From: Tabrizicola soli
Lineage (GTDB): Bacteria > Pseudomonadota > Alphaproteobacteria > Rhodobacterales > Rhodobacteraceae
Assembly (NCBI RefSeq): GCF_015999335.1
Contig: NZ_JAEACP010000001.1
Span: 186,001-250,000 of the forward strand
Direction of reading: 5' to 3'
Length of the DNA stretch: 64,000 nucleotides
Shown: one piece after another, positions 1 to 15,925 of the stretch
How the letters are laid out: every line of letters begins with the position of its first letter
Numbering within the stretch: position 1 is the stretch's first letter
Program-made: the position numbers and the translations under genes
The notes under the pieces: model-generated
Databases searched by the model: none
What the model was told of the DNA's origin: nothing
What the model saw: only the letters and a program-made list of their open reading frames with translations

Positions 1-1107
1 TGGTGGGGCAAGGACCTGGCCGTGAACCGGGGCCAGTGGAACTTCGACAGGATCCGCTACGACTATTACTCGAACCCGGTCGCGGTCTTCGAATCGGTCA
101 AGACCGGCGCGATCTCGGCCTATCGCGAGGACAACATCGCGAAATGGGCCAGCCGCTACGACTTTCCCGCGCTCGCCTCGGGCGAGATGGTGAAGCTCGA
201 GGTGCCGCACGACCGGCCCTCGGGGATCATCGGGCTGGTGATGAACAGCCGCAAGCCGCAGTTCCAGGACTGGCGCGTGCGCGAGGCGATGATCGAACTG
301 TTCAACTTCGACTTCATCAACCAGACCGTGACCGGCGGCGCCGCGCCCCGCATCACCTCGTATTTCGCCAACAGCGCCTTCGCGATGACCCCCGGCGCCC
401 CGGCCGAGGGCGCGGTCCTGTCGCTGCTGGACCCCTACAAGGCCGACCTCCTGCCCAGCACGCTGGAGGGCTACGCCCTGCCCCAGCCCGACGGCACGCC
501 GCAGAACCGCGCCGGCCTGCGCCGGGCGATCAAGCTCCTGGACGAGGCGGGCTGGACCGTGGGCGAGGATGGCATCCTGAAGAACGCCGAGGGCACGCCC
601 TTCGCCTTCGAGATCCTCCTGACCATCGGCCAGGACGAGGTCGCCAGCGTCGCCGCGATCTATGTCGAGGCGCTGAAGGATGTCGGCATCGACGCCCGGG
701 TCACCATGCTGGACAGCGCGCAGATGAAGGCGCGAACCGACAGCTTCGACTTCGACATGACCTATATCATCCGCACCATGTCGCTTTCCCCGGGGAACGA
801 GCAAAGCCTCTACTGGTCCTCGGCCGCCGCCGACACCGAGGGCTCGCGCAACTGGATGGGCGTGAAGTCGCCCGCGATCGACGCGGTCATCGCCGCGATG
901 CTCGCCGCCCGCAGCCAGGAGGAGGCCGCCACCGCCGCCCAGGCGCTGGACCGGCTTCTGACCGCCGGGCGCTATGTCGTGCCCTTCTGGTTCTCCGACC
1001 GCAACCTGATCGTCCACAAGGCCGAACTGAAGCACCCCGAGCGGGTCCAGCTTTACGGCGACTGGGGGACGTCCTATCTTCCCGCGCTGTGGTGGTACGA
1101 AGAATGA
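1..1107 (+). CDS. ABC transporter substrate-binding protein, family 5, YejA-like (5' truncated)
   Basis: C-terminal part of a periplasmic oligopeptide-type solute-binding protein. The frame is open from base 1, so the start lies outside the window; the internal ATG at 22 is not the true start. The stretch FNFDFINQTV followed by TSYFANSAF matches the YejA (microcin C / peptide) branch of the SBP_bac_5 fold, where this segment lines the ligand site. The end is a normal family C-terminus (WWYEE). Its permease and ATPase genes would be expected upstream or elsewhere, because none follow here. Family assignment is firm; substrate is inferred. Confidence 0.85.
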   Translation, partial: WWGKDLAVNRGQWNFDRIRYDYYSNPVAVFESVKTGAISAYREDNIAKWASRYDFPALASGEMVKLEVPHDRPSGIIGLVMNSRKPQFQDWRVREAMIELFNFDFINQTVTGGAAPRITSYFANSAFAMTPGAPAEGAVLSLLDPYKADLLPSTLEGYALPQPDGTPQNRAGLRRAIKLLDEAGWTVGEDGILKNAEGTPFAFEILLTIGQDEVASVAAIYVEALKDVGIDARVTMLDSAQMKARTDSFDFDMTYIIRTMSLSPGNEQSLYWSSAAADTEGSRNWMGVKSPAIDAVIAAMLAARSQEEAATAAQALDRLLTAGRYVVPFWFSDRNLIVHKAELKHPERVQLYGDWGTSYLPALWWYEE

Positions 1108-1136
1108 CCGCCCGGCAGCAACGTACAGGTGGACCG

Positions 1137-1250
1137 ATGCGCAAACTCGCCCTTATCGCAACCCTGCTGGCGCTGGCCGGCTGCAACACCGTCGCCGGCG
1201 TGGGCGAGGATGTCTCGGCCGGGGCGCGCACCGTGCAGGACATGTTCTGA
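1137..1250 (+). CDS. Entericidin A/B-like small lipoprotein
   Basis: A 37-residue protein beginning MRKLALIATLLALAGC, a textbook lipoprotein signal with lipobox LAGC, followed by NTVAGVGEDVSAGA as in the entericidin EcnA/EcnB family. The mature lipopeptide would be about 21 residues, anchored to a membrane. Entericidins are bacteriolytic or envelope-stress lipoproteins in enterobacteria; in alphaproteobacteria the role is unclear. The ATG lies 30 bases after the preceding stop. No second entericidin is adjacent, so no toxin/antidote pair is visible. Confidence 0.8.
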   Translation: MRKLALIATLLALAGCNTVAGVGEDVSAGARTVQDMF

Positions 1251-1253
1251 CGC

Positions 1254-2663
1254 TCAGGCGGCGGCGCGCTCCTCGGGCAGACGGATCACGGTGACCGAGC
1301 ATCGCGCCTCGGCCACCACCTTGGCCGAGACCGACCCCAGATAGCGCCGCGTGGTCGAATAGCCGCGCGCGCCCATCATGATGTGGTCGACATGGTTGGC
1401 GGTGGCATAGTCGATGATCGCAAGCCCCGGATCGGGGCCTTCCAGCACGGTATAGGTCAGCCGGTGGTCGGGCAGTTCGATCCCCTCGGCCCAGGCCTTC
1501 AGCTGCACCAGCCGCATCACATGCAGGTTGTTGCCCTGGTCGTCGGTGCCCTGGTCGATGCCGATCCGCGCGGTCTTGATCACGTTCACGCAGGCGATGC
1601 GGGCGTCGGGCTCGATCGTCAGCATCCGCTTGACCGCCGCCCGCAACACCTCGGCCAGGCGCTCGCCTTCGGGGGAAAGGTCCACCGCGACCACGATGAT
1701 CGGCACCGACGCCAGCTGCGCCGCGACCGAGACCGGCGCGTCGAAGCGGCGGAGCTTCCGCATCACGCGCCAGCGGTCCCAGACCTGCAGCCAGCCGTCG
1801 CGCCGCGTCTTCAGCGCCCGCGCGGTCAACGTCACCTGCTGCGGATGCGCCAGGTCGAAGGCCAGCTGCGCCGCCGTCTGATAGCGCCGCATCGGATCGA
1901 CCGACAAGGCCCGCAGGATGATCTCCTGCAGCCATTCCGGGATCTCGGGCCGGATCGCGCGCGGCGGCTCGGGGTCGCGCCAGAGCCGCTTTCTCACCCC
2001 GCGCAATCTTTGCGGCGTGCCCCAGGGATTGCGCCCCGTCGCCAGCGCGTAAAGCATCGCCCCCAGGGCAAAGAGGTCCGAGCGCGGATCGTCGCGGCAG
2101 CGCAGGTATTGCTCGGGCGCGATGAAGGGATAGGTGCCCATCGGAATGGTGAATTCCTCGGCCAGAAGGTCCGGCAGCTGGTCGTGGCGGCTGAGGCCGT
2201 AATCCACCAGCACCATCTCGCCGGTCTTGCGCTGCAGGAAGTTCTCGGGCTTCAGGTCCAGGTGGATCACATGCTGGCGGTGCAGGTCCGCCACCGCCGC
2301 CACCATCCGCGCCCCGATCTCGATCACGTCCGACAGGGGCAGCGGGGCCTGCTGGAACACCGCCAGGAAACTGCCGCCCTCGATCTTCTCGGTCACGATA
2401 TAGGGCATCACGTCGAAACCGCCGATCCCGATCACCTTCGGCACATGCGGCCCGGAGAGGCGCGGCATGATCATCTGCTCGACCTCGAAGCCCACGATCG
2501 TCGGCCCGTCGTCGCCGTCCAGGATCGTGGGCACCTTCATCACCATGTGCAGGTCCTGGTCGGGATGCGTCACCTCCCAGATCGTCGCAAAGCCGCCGGT
2601 ATGCAGCTTCTCGCCCAGGGTGAAACCGTCGATCTCCAAACCGGTATGCGGCCGCACTGGCAT
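1254..2663 (-). CDS. Serine/threonine protein kinase fused to universal stress protein domain
   Basis: 469-residue two-domain protein. Residues about 13-275 are a eukaryotic-type kinase: glycine loop near 17-29, ATP-binding Lys43 (VMKVP), catalytic loop HLDLKPEN at 134-141, DYG at 154-156 in place of DFG, and APE at 182-184. Residues about 318-462 are a UspA fold, starting PIIVVAVDLSPEGE and ending with a GARG/GS nucleotide-loop-like motif near 431-444. No membrane segment is present, so it is probably cytosolic. The start ATG has GGGAG 8 bases upstream. It lies 4 bases after the metallophosphoesterase stop and is probably co-transcribed with it. Substrates are unknown. Confidence 0.88.
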   Translation of the reverse strand: MPVRPHTGLEIDGFTLGEKLHTGGFATIWEVTHPDQDLHMVMKVPTILDGDDGPTIVGFEVEQMIMPRLSGPHVPKVIGIGGFDVMPYIVTEKIEGGSFLAVFQQAPLPLSDVIEIGARMVAAVADLHRQHVIHLDLKPENFLQRKTGEMVLVDYGLSRHDQLPDLLAEEFTIPMGTYPFIAPEQYLRCRDDPRSDLFALGAMLYALATGRNPWGTPQRLRGVRKRLWRDPEPPRAIRPEIPEWLQEIILRALSVDPMRRYQTAAQLAFDLAHPQQVTLTARALKTRRDGWLQVWDRWRVMRKLRRFDAPVSVAAQLASVPIIVVAVDLSPEGERLAEVLRAAVKRMLTIEPDARIACVNVIKTARIGIDQGTDDQGNNLHVMRLVQLKAWAEGIELPDHRLTYTVLEGPDPGLAIIDYATANHVDHIMMGARGYSTTRRYLGSVSAKVVAEARCSVTVIRLPEERAAA

Positions 2664-2667
2664 TCAC

Positions 2668-3408
2668 TCAACTCCCTGTCAACAAACGCGCCGCCAACTC
2701 CTCGGGCAGGCCCTCGGCGCGGATCTTCCGGGCCGTGCCGGCGACATCATAGGGCGTGCGGCGGAACGTCAGTTCGTTCGCCTCGGTGTCCAGAAGCGCC
2801 CATCCCGCCTGCGCCACCCCGTCGCGCGGCTGCCCGACCGATCCTACCACCGCAAGCCACCTCCGGCTGCGCAGAAGCGGGATCGGCAGGTTCGCCTTGA
2901 ACTCCTGCTGCCGCACCACGCCGCCCGGATCCCGGCTGGCCAGCAGCGGCACATGCGTATGCCCACAGAAGATGAGCCGCGCGCCCGTCGCCCGGAACGA
3001 GGGCGCGGCGCGCGTGTCCGAGGTGATGTAGCTGAACGCCTCTGGATTGCTGGCCGAGGCATGGACGAAAAGCGCATCCCCCTCCTCCGCCACCAGCGGC
3101 AGGCGGCCCAGGAAGGCGCGCTGGTCCTCGCTCAGCCGCGCCTTCGTCCAGTCCATCGCGCGCCTCGCCAGGGGCGACATCGGCTCGGGCGCGCCGGCGG
3201 CGGCGTTGTCGTGGTTGCCCCGGACACAGATCGCGCCCCGCCCCTGCAACTCGGCCACCTTGTCGCAGCACCAGCCCGGATCGGGCCCATAGCCCACCAC
3301 ATCGCCCAGCACCACGATCCGCCCCGCCCCACGCGTGGCCGCATCCTCCAGCACCGCCGCGAAGGCCTCGCGGTTGGCGTGGATGTCCGTCAGGATCGCA
3401 AACCTCAC
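2668..3408 (-). CDS. Metallophosphoesterase family protein
   Basis: Calcineurin-like phosphoesterase of 246 residues. Metal-binding signatures appear in order: DIHAN, GDVVGYGPDP, GNHDN and GHTH. GTG at 3408 is chosen because it opens directly into VRFAILTDIHAN and has GGAGG just upstream; a longer frame to 3522 adds a low-complexity, non-family N-terminus. It is immediately followed by the kinase-USP gene with 4 bases between them, suggesting one transcript and perhaps paired phosphorylation and dephosphorylation, which is inference. Substrate (protein, nucleotide or other phosphoester) cannot be read from the sequence. Confidence 0.85.
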   Translation of the reverse strand: MRFAILTDIHANREAFAAVLEDAATRGAGRIVVLGDVVGYGPDPGWCCDKVAELQGRGAICVRGNHDNAAAGAPEPMSPLARRAMDWTKARLSEDQRAFLGRLPLVAEEGDALFVHASASNPEAFSYITSDTRAAPSFRATGARLIFCGHTHVPLLASRDPGGVVRQQEFKANLPIPLLRSRRWLAVVGSVGQPRDGVAQAGWALLDTEANELTFRRTPYDVAGTARKIRAEGLPEELAARLLTGS

Positions 3409-3487
3409 CCGCTTCCTCCCCGAAGCCTTGCCCTGCCCTAGGACCCGCCTGAAACCGCCGCCATGAGGCAGATCAAACCAGCCCCAA

Positions 3488-4102
3488 TCAAACCAGCGAG
3501 GTGACCCAGAGCACCGTCGCATCCTCGTCCGACAGGCTGATCACGTTGTGCCCCATCGCCGCGTCGTAATAGGCGCTGTCGCCCCGGCGCAGGTCCACGG
3601 GTTCGTAGAATTCGGTGTAAAGCCGGACGATCCCGGTCAGGACATACAGGAACTCCTCGCCGTCATGCCGGACCCAGCCGTCGAATTCCTCGAACGAGCG
3701 CGCCCGGATCGTGGCGCGGTAGGGCAGCATCTGCTTGCGGCTCAGGTTCGGGGCCAGAAGCTCGTGCTCATAGGTCGCGGTCGCCTGCGTCAGGCCCTCG
3801 GTGGCCTTGGTCACCGCCATCCGGCCCAGGACCTGCGTCCTCGACGGCGGGGTGAAAAGCTGCGGGACGCTGATCGCCAGCCCCTGCGCCAGCTTCTTCA
3901 GCGCGTCATAGGTCGGGCTCATCTGCCCGTTCTCGATCTTCGAGAGCGTGGATCGCGCCAGCCCCGCCCGGCTTGCCGCCTCCTCCAGCGTCCAGCCGAG
4001 CGAGCGGCGCAGCTCGCGCACCCTCGGGCCAAGGTTCACCGGCTCGACATGCGCCTCGCCCCCGGCTTCGCGGGCGACGCGGATCATCGTCTTGGGGTCC
4101 AT
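3488..4102 (-). CDS. XRE-family transcriptional regulator with C-terminal cupin domain
   Basis: DNA-binding helix-turn-helix near residues 26-80 (LGWTLEEAASRAGLARSTLS, KIENGQMSPTYDALKKLAQG) followed by a cupin sensor domain at about 110-200 (HDGEEFLYVLTG, LRRGDSAYYDA). Such proteins typically repress a neighbouring catabolic or efflux operon until a small ligand binds the cupin. The ATG at 4102 is preferred because GGAAGGA lies 8 bases upstream; an ATG at 4111 would sit directly against that ribosome site. It is divergent from the acyl-CoA synthetase operon, 74 bases away, which is the likely target. Confidence 0.85.
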   Translation of the reverse strand: MDPKTMIRVAREAGGEAHVEPVNLGPRVRELRRSLGWTLEEAASRAGLARSTLSKIENGQMSPTYDALKKLAQGLAISVPQLFTPPSRTQVLGRMAVTKATEGLTQATATYEHELLAPNLSRKQMLPYRATIRARSFEEFDGWVRHDGEEFLYVLTGIVRLYTEFYEPVDLRRGDSAYYDAAMGHNVISLSDEDATVLWVTSLV

Positions 4103-4176
4103 CGGCTGCATCCTTCCCGGATAGTCCAGCCGCCCCCCGCTTGCAACCGCGCCGCGCAAATGCCACCCCTTGGCCC

Positions 4177-5679
4177 ATGCTTTCCGTCGTCGACACCCGC
4201 CCCCATCCGGCCGCCCCGCCCGCCTTCAACCTGGCGGGCCATGTCCTGGCCCGCGCCGCTGCGCTGGGAGAGAAACCCGCCCTCATCCTGCTGCACCCCG
4301 AAGGCGACGCGACCATCACCTATGCCCGCCTGCGTTCCCTGGTCCTTGGCTGCGCCACGCATCTTCTGGCGCAGGGTCATCGTCCGGGCGACCGGGTGCT
4401 GATGCGGCTGGGCAACGGCCCGGCTTTCCCGATCATCTACCTGGGCGCCATCGCCGCCGACCTCGTCCCCGTCCCGACCTCCGCCGCCCTGACCGCGGCC
4501 GAGATCACGAAGCTGGCGACCCTCGTCGCCCCCCGCCTGATCCTCGCCGATCCCGGCATCCCCCTGCCCGAGGGCGAGACCCCGGTCACGGCTCCGGACT
4601 TTGCCTTGTGGGAAAGCCTGCCGCCGCACGACCCCACCCCCGGCGACCCCGGCCGTGAGGCCTATGTGATCTTCACCTCGGGCACCTCCGGCCGCCCCTC
4701 CGCCGTCAGCCATGCGCACCGCGCGATCCTGGCGCGCAAGGCGATGCATGGCGCCTGGGAGGGGCTGGGACCCGATGACCGCCTCCTCCATGCCGGGGCG
4801 ATGAACTGGACCTATACGCTGGGCACCGGGCTGCTCGACCCCTGGACCCTGGGCGCGACCGCGCTGATCCCGGCCCCCGGCACGCCCGCGACCGCCCTGC
4901 CCGGCCTTCTCTCCCGCGCCCGCGCCACGATCTTCGCCGCCGCGCCGGGCGTCTTCCGCCAGATGCTGCGCGCGCCCTTCCCCGCGCTTCCCGACCTCCG
5001 ACACGCGCTTTCCGCCGGCGAGGCCCTGCCCGAAGCGACCCGCGCCGCATGGGAAGCCGCGACCTGCACCCAGGTGCACGAGGCGCTGGGGATGACCGAG
5101 ATCTCCACCTACATCTCCGGCTCGCCCACCCATCCCGCCCCGTCGGGAACCGCCGGCTATGTCCAGCCCGGCCGCCATGTCGCTCTGCTGGACGACGACG
5201 GCCAACCCGTCCCCCGCGGCCGGCCCGGAGAGCTTTCCGTCGCCACCACCGATCCCGGCCTCATGCGCCGCTATCTGGGCGAGGACCCGCTGCCGGGCCC
5301 CTGGTTCCGCACCGGCGACATGGCCCTGATGGCCGCGGATGGCGCGATCACCCATCTCGGCCGCCGCGACGACCTGCTGAACGCCGGCGGCTTCCGCGTC
5401 TCGCCGACCGAGGTCGAGGCCGCCTTCGAGGGCCTTCCCGGCCTTCACGCCGCCGCCGCCGCCGAGGTCGAACCCGGTCCCGGCACCCGGATCATCGCGC
5501 TCTTCTACGAAGGACCTTGCGCCTTGGACGAGGCGGTTCTGCGCCAGCGCGCGGAACTCGCCCTTGCCCGCTGGAAGCAGCCGCGCCACTACCAGCATAT
5601 CGACACCCTGCCCCGCACCGCGAACGGCAAACTGCTCCGCCGCGCGCTGGCCGCGCACTACCACAGGTCAAACCCATGA
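4177..5679 (+). CDS. AMP-dependent acyl-CoA synthetase/ligase
   Basis: 500-residue adenylate-forming enzyme (ANL superfamily). It would activate a carboxylic acid with ATP and join it to CoA. Signatures: phosphate loop TSGTSGRPSAV, GMTEI, hinge and ribose-binding WFRTGDMALM, GRRDDLLNAGGFRVSP, and the catalytic lysine motif PRTANGKLLR near the C-terminus. The length is slightly short but complete for benzoate-CoA-ligase-like members. The next gene starts inside its stop codon (ATGA), so the two are translationally coupled. The regulator at 3488-4102 is divergent and probably controls it. Substrate unknown. Confidence 0.85.
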   Translation: MLSVVDTRPHPAAPPAFNLAGHVLARAAALGEKPALILLHPEGDATITYARLRSLVLGCATHLLAQGHRPGDRVLMRLGNGPAFPIIYLGAIAADLVPVPTSAALTAAEITKLATLVAPRLILADPGIPLPEGETPVTAPDFALWESLPPHDPTPGDPGREAYVIFTSGTSGRPSAVSHAHRAILARKAMHGAWEGLGPDDRLLHAGAMNWTYTLGTGLLDPWTLGATALIPAPGTPATALPGLLSRARATIFAAAPGVFRQMLRAPFPALPDLRHALSAGEALPEATRAAWEAATCTQVHEALGMTEISTYISGSPTHPAPSGTAGYVQPGRHVALLDDDGQPVPRGRPGELSVATTDPGLMRRYLGEDPLPGPWFRTGDMALMAADGAITHLGRRDDLLNAGGFRVSPTEVEAAFEGLPGLHAAAAAEVEPGPGTRIIALFYEGPCALDEAVLRQRAELALARWKQPRHYQHIDTLPRTANGKLLRRALAAHYHRSNP

Positions 5680-6311
5680 TCCGCCTCGACATCTTCTCCG
5701 ATCCCGTCTGCCCCTGGTGCTATCTCGGCAAGGCCAACCTGGACCGGGCGCTTGCCGCCAACCCAGCGCATCCGTTCCAGATCCAGTGGCATCCGTTCCA
5801 GCTGAACCCCGACATGCCGCCCGAAGGCGTCGCCAAGCGCGCCTGGCTCGAGGAAAAGTTCGGCGGCAAGGCCCGCGTCGATGCCGTGCACGAGCGCCTG
5901 CGCGAGGTCGCCCGCGCGGCCGGGGTCGAGATCGACCCGGACAAGCCGCAGCGGATGCCGAACACGCTGAACGCCCACCGCCTGATCCACTGGGCCGGGA
6001 TCGAGGGCCGCCAGGACGCCGTCGTCGCCGCCCTCATGCGCGCCTATTGGGTAGAGGGTCGCGACATCGGCGATGCCGAGACCCTCGCCGCCATCGCGGC
6101 CGAGACGGGGATGGACCACGAGGCCACCCTGCGCCTCCTGAATTCCGACGCCGATGCTTCCGACATCGCCGCCCGCGATGCCGATGCCCGCGCCAAGGGG
6201 GTGAACTCGGTCCCGACCTTCCTCGTCGCGCAGCAATATGTCGTCACCGGCGCCCAGCCGCCCGAGCTTTGGGGCCAGGTGATCGAGGAACTGGCCGGGC
6301 ACGGGAATTGA
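5676..6311 (+). CDS. DsbA-family oxidoreductase (FrnE-like)
   Basis: 211-residue thioredoxin-fold protein beginning MIRLDIFSDPVCPWCYLGK. The CPWC redox pair is at residues 11-14 and the cis-proline motif NSVPTF lies near 180. There is no signal peptide, so it is cytosolic, as for FrnE and polyketide-type DsbA oxidoreductases or 2-hydroxychromene-2-carboxylate isomerase relatives. It overlaps the synthetase stop by four bases (ATGA) and the following MFS start (TTGA), placing it in the middle of a coupled three-gene operon. The physiological substrate is not evident. Confidence 0.88.
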   Translation: MIRLDIFSDPVCPWCYLGKANLDRALAANPAHPFQIQWHPFQLNPDMPPEGVAKRAWLEEKFGGKARVDAVHERLREVARAAGVEIDPDKPQRMPNTLNAHRLIHWAGIEGRQDAVVAALMRAYWVEGRDIGDAETLAAIAAETGMDHEATLRLLNSDADASDIAARDADARAKGVNSVPTFLVAQQYVVTGAQPPELWGQVIEELAGHGN

Positions 6312-7503
6312 CCGACAAACCCCTGTCGCAGACCGAATTCGTCGCGTTGATGGCGATGCTCTTCGCCACCATCGCGCTGTCGATCGACGCGATGCTGCCC
6401 GCCCTGCCCCGGATCGCCGCCACGCTCTCGCCCGGCGCGCCCAACGCCGCGCAACTGGTCATCACCAGCTTCGTCCTCGGCATGGGGATGGGCACGCTGT
6501 TCACCGGCCCGCTCTCCGACCGTTTCGGGCGCAAGCCCGTGATCATGGCCGGCGCGGGCGTCTTCGCGCTGGCCGGGGTGGCCTGCTACCTCGCGCCCAC
6601 GCTGGAGAGCCTGCTTGTCGCCCGCCTGGTCCAGGGCATCGGCGCCGCCGCCCCCCGGACCGTCTCGCTTGCCATGATCCGCGACCTCTTCGCCGGGCGC
6701 GAGATGGCGCGGCTGATGAGCTTCGTGATGATGGTCTTCACCGCCGTCCCCGCCATAGCCCCGCTGATGGGCCAGGGCATCATCGCTCTGGCCGGCTGGC
6801 AGGCGATCTTCCTCGCCCTCATCGCATTCGCCGGCTTCACCATGCTCTGGCTCGGCCTGCGCCAACCCGAGACGCTGCCCCCCGCCCGCCGCCGGGCGCT
6901 GCATCTCGGCAGCCTGGTCGCCGCAACGCGTGAGCTTGGCCGCCACCGTATCGTCCTCGTCTCGATCCTCCTCCAGGCCCTGACGCTGGGCGCGCTTTTC
7001 GCCACGCTCTCCTCGATCCAGCCGATCTTCGAGACCGTGCACCACCGCGCCGACAGTTTCCCGCTCTGGTTCGCGCTGATCGCCGTCGCCTCGATGTCCG
7101 GCAGTTTCCTGAACAGCCGGGTCGTGATGAGCCTCGGCATGCGCCGTGTGGTCCGGGCCACCTATGCAGCCCAACTGGGCCTCACGCTCGCGGCGCTGGT
7201 GCTGCTCGGCATGCTTGACGGCAATCTCGCCTTCGCCGTGCAAGTGGCTTGGGCGATTGGCCTTTTCGCGATGATGGGCCTGACCATGGGCAACCTGAAC
7301 GCCCTGGCGATGGAGCCGGTAGGCCATATCGCCGGCCTCGCCGCCTCGGTCATCTCGGCGCTTGGGACGGTCGGCTCCGTTCTCCTGGCGATCCCGGTCG
7401 GGCTGGCCTTCGACGGCAGCGCCGTCCCGCTTCTGGTCGGCGTGGCGGTACTGATCGGGCTGGCCTTGCTCCTGTCGCTGAAAGCCCTGGGCGAGGCGCG
7501 GGA

Positions 7504-7507
<4 letters not shown>
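6308..7507 (+). CDS. MFS multidrug efflux transporter, Bcr/CflA-like
   Basis: 399-residue integral membrane protein with about 12 hydrophobic segments. The MFS signature GPLSDRFGRKPV lies in the loop after helix 2, and the DAMLPALPRIA segment is typical of drug:proton antiporters of the Bcr/CflA group. The start is read as TTG at 6308, overlapping the preceding stop as TTGA, because the protein begins TDKPLSQTEFVALMAML at the expected family N-terminus and no ATG lies near. Its stop overlaps the convergent mfd stop within CTAG. The operon position suggests it exports a product or stressor handled by the two upstream enzymes. Confidence 0.85.
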
Positions 7508-14669
<7,162 letters not shown>

Positions 14670-14714
14670 CACATACCTCTCGCCGTCCTGTCCCGCGACA
14701 ATCGGCGAAAACGG

Positions 14715-14731
14715 GTTAACCAAAGCTTAAC
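14715..14731 (-). promoter_or_regulatory. CtrA-type binding box upstream of cckA
   Basis: GTTAACCAAAGCTTAAC matches TTAA-N7-TTAAC on both strands. It lies 46-62 bases before the preferred cckA start GTG at 14669. A CtrA box at the -35 position would put transcription start about 15-25 bases before that codon. It implies feedback of CtrA on its own activating kinase gene. The match is seen; regulation is inferred. Confidence 0.6.
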
Positions 14732-14779
14732 CGGAGCATGGTGAGTGGCGGATTTCCCGTCAAGGTTGTGGCGACAGAG

Positions 14780-15925
14780 TCAGGATCGCCGGAAAAGCGC
14801 GAGATGGAAGCCGTCGCCGCCCTCCAGCGGGGTGAAGGAGCGTTCCGTCTCCAGCCGCCAGCCGGGATGCCGTCCCAGGAACGCCTGCGCCTGATCGCCG
14901 TTCTCCACCCGCAGCAGCGAACAGGTCGCATAGCCGAGCCACCCCCCCGGCGCGACCATCGGCGCGACCCGGTCCAGGATCGCCGCCTGGATTCCGACCA
15001 GTTCCGCCAGCCGCGCCGGGGTCAGCCGCCACTTGCCCTCGGGATCGCGCCGCCAGCTGCCCGAGCCGGAACAGGGCGCATCGACCAGCGCCAGATCGTA
15101 AGGCGCGCTCGCCTCGGGCCGCTCGGTCAGCGTCACCTTCACCCCGGCCCGCTTCGCCCGCTCGGGCAGGTCGGCCATCCGCCTTGGCGCGGCATCATGC
15201 GCCCAAAGCCGCAGCTTCGCCCGCGCCGCCATTGCCAGAGTCTTGCCGCCCCCGCCCGCGCAATGGTCCAGCACCCGCATCCCCTCCGCCAGCGGCAGCC
15301 CCGCCACCACGGCCTGCGAGGAGGCATCCTGCAACTCGACCAGCCCCGCCCGGTAAGCGTCGGAGACCTGCACCCGCCGCGCGCCCTCCACCACCTCCAG
15401 CGCGGTGTCGGCCAGAGGGTGCGGGCGGGTCACGATCCCCTCCCCCGCCAGCGCCGCCTGCGCCCCCGCCGCCGTCCCTCGCGCAAGGTTCACCCGCAGG
15501 AACACCGGCGCCCGCGCCCGCAGCGCCTCGGCCACCGGGGCCAGCCTCTCGCCCAGCGACCGCTCCAGCTCCGGCACAAGCCAGTCCGGCAGGTCCAGCG
15601 CCTCGGCCCCGACAGGCTCCCTTCCCGCCTCGCTCGCCGCGGGCGGGGCGGGCGCATGACCCTCGCCCGAGAACAGGGCCTCCTGCCCGTTGGCGCGCAT
15701 CAGGCCCAGCACCAGCCCGCGCCCCGCCTCGCCCCCGCCAAGCGCAGCGGCCGAGCGTCGCTGCCGCAGCGCGTCATAGACCAGATCGCGCACCGCCGCC
15801 CGATCGCCGGAGCCGGCAAAGCGGCTGGCCCGGCCCCAGTTGGTCAGCGCCTTCTCGGCCGCCTCGCCCGCCAGCACCCGGTCCAGCACCCCGATCGCCG
15901 CGGCCGCCCGCGCCCCCGGCGTCAT
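14780..15925 (-). CDS. RsmB-family 16S rRNA (cytosine-C5) methyltransferase
   Basis: 381-residue SAM-dependent RNA m5C methyltransferase. An N-terminal NusB-like/PUA-type region is followed by the Rossmann domain with SAM motif VLDHCAGGGGKTLAMAA. The two catalytic cysteines are in DAPCSGSGSWRRDPEGKW and YATCSLLRVEN. It matches the RsmB/Sun group but is shorter than E. coli RsmB (about 430 residues), so exact position specificity is not certain. Its ATG overlaps the stop of the upstream GntR regulator gene (ATGA at 15922-15925), an odd pairing that suggests read-through from the regulator promoter. Confidence 0.85.
   Translation of the reverse strand: MTPGARAAAAIGVLDRVLAGEAAEKALTNWGRASRFAGSGDRAAVRDLVYDALRQRRSAAALGGGEAGRGLVLGLMRANGQEALFSGEGHAPAPPAASEAGREPVGAEALDLPDWLVPELERSLGERLAPVAEALRARAPVFLRVNLARGTAAGAQAALAGEGIVTRPHPLADTALEVVEGARRVQVSDAYRAGLVELQDASSQAVVAGLPLAEGMRVLDHCAGGGGKTLAMAARAKLRLWAHDAAPRRMADLPERAKRAGVKVTLTERPEASAPYDLALVDAPCSGSGSWRRDPEGKWRLTPARLAELVGIQAAILDRVAPMVAPGGWLGYATCSLLRVENGDQAQAFLGRHPGWRLETERSFTPLEGGDGFHLALFRRS

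Noticed and set aside
3472-3497. Tandem 11-base direct repeat ATCAAACCAGC at the end of the XRE regulator gene
   Set aside because: Only two short copies, one within the coding end; likely a simple slippage duplication without function.
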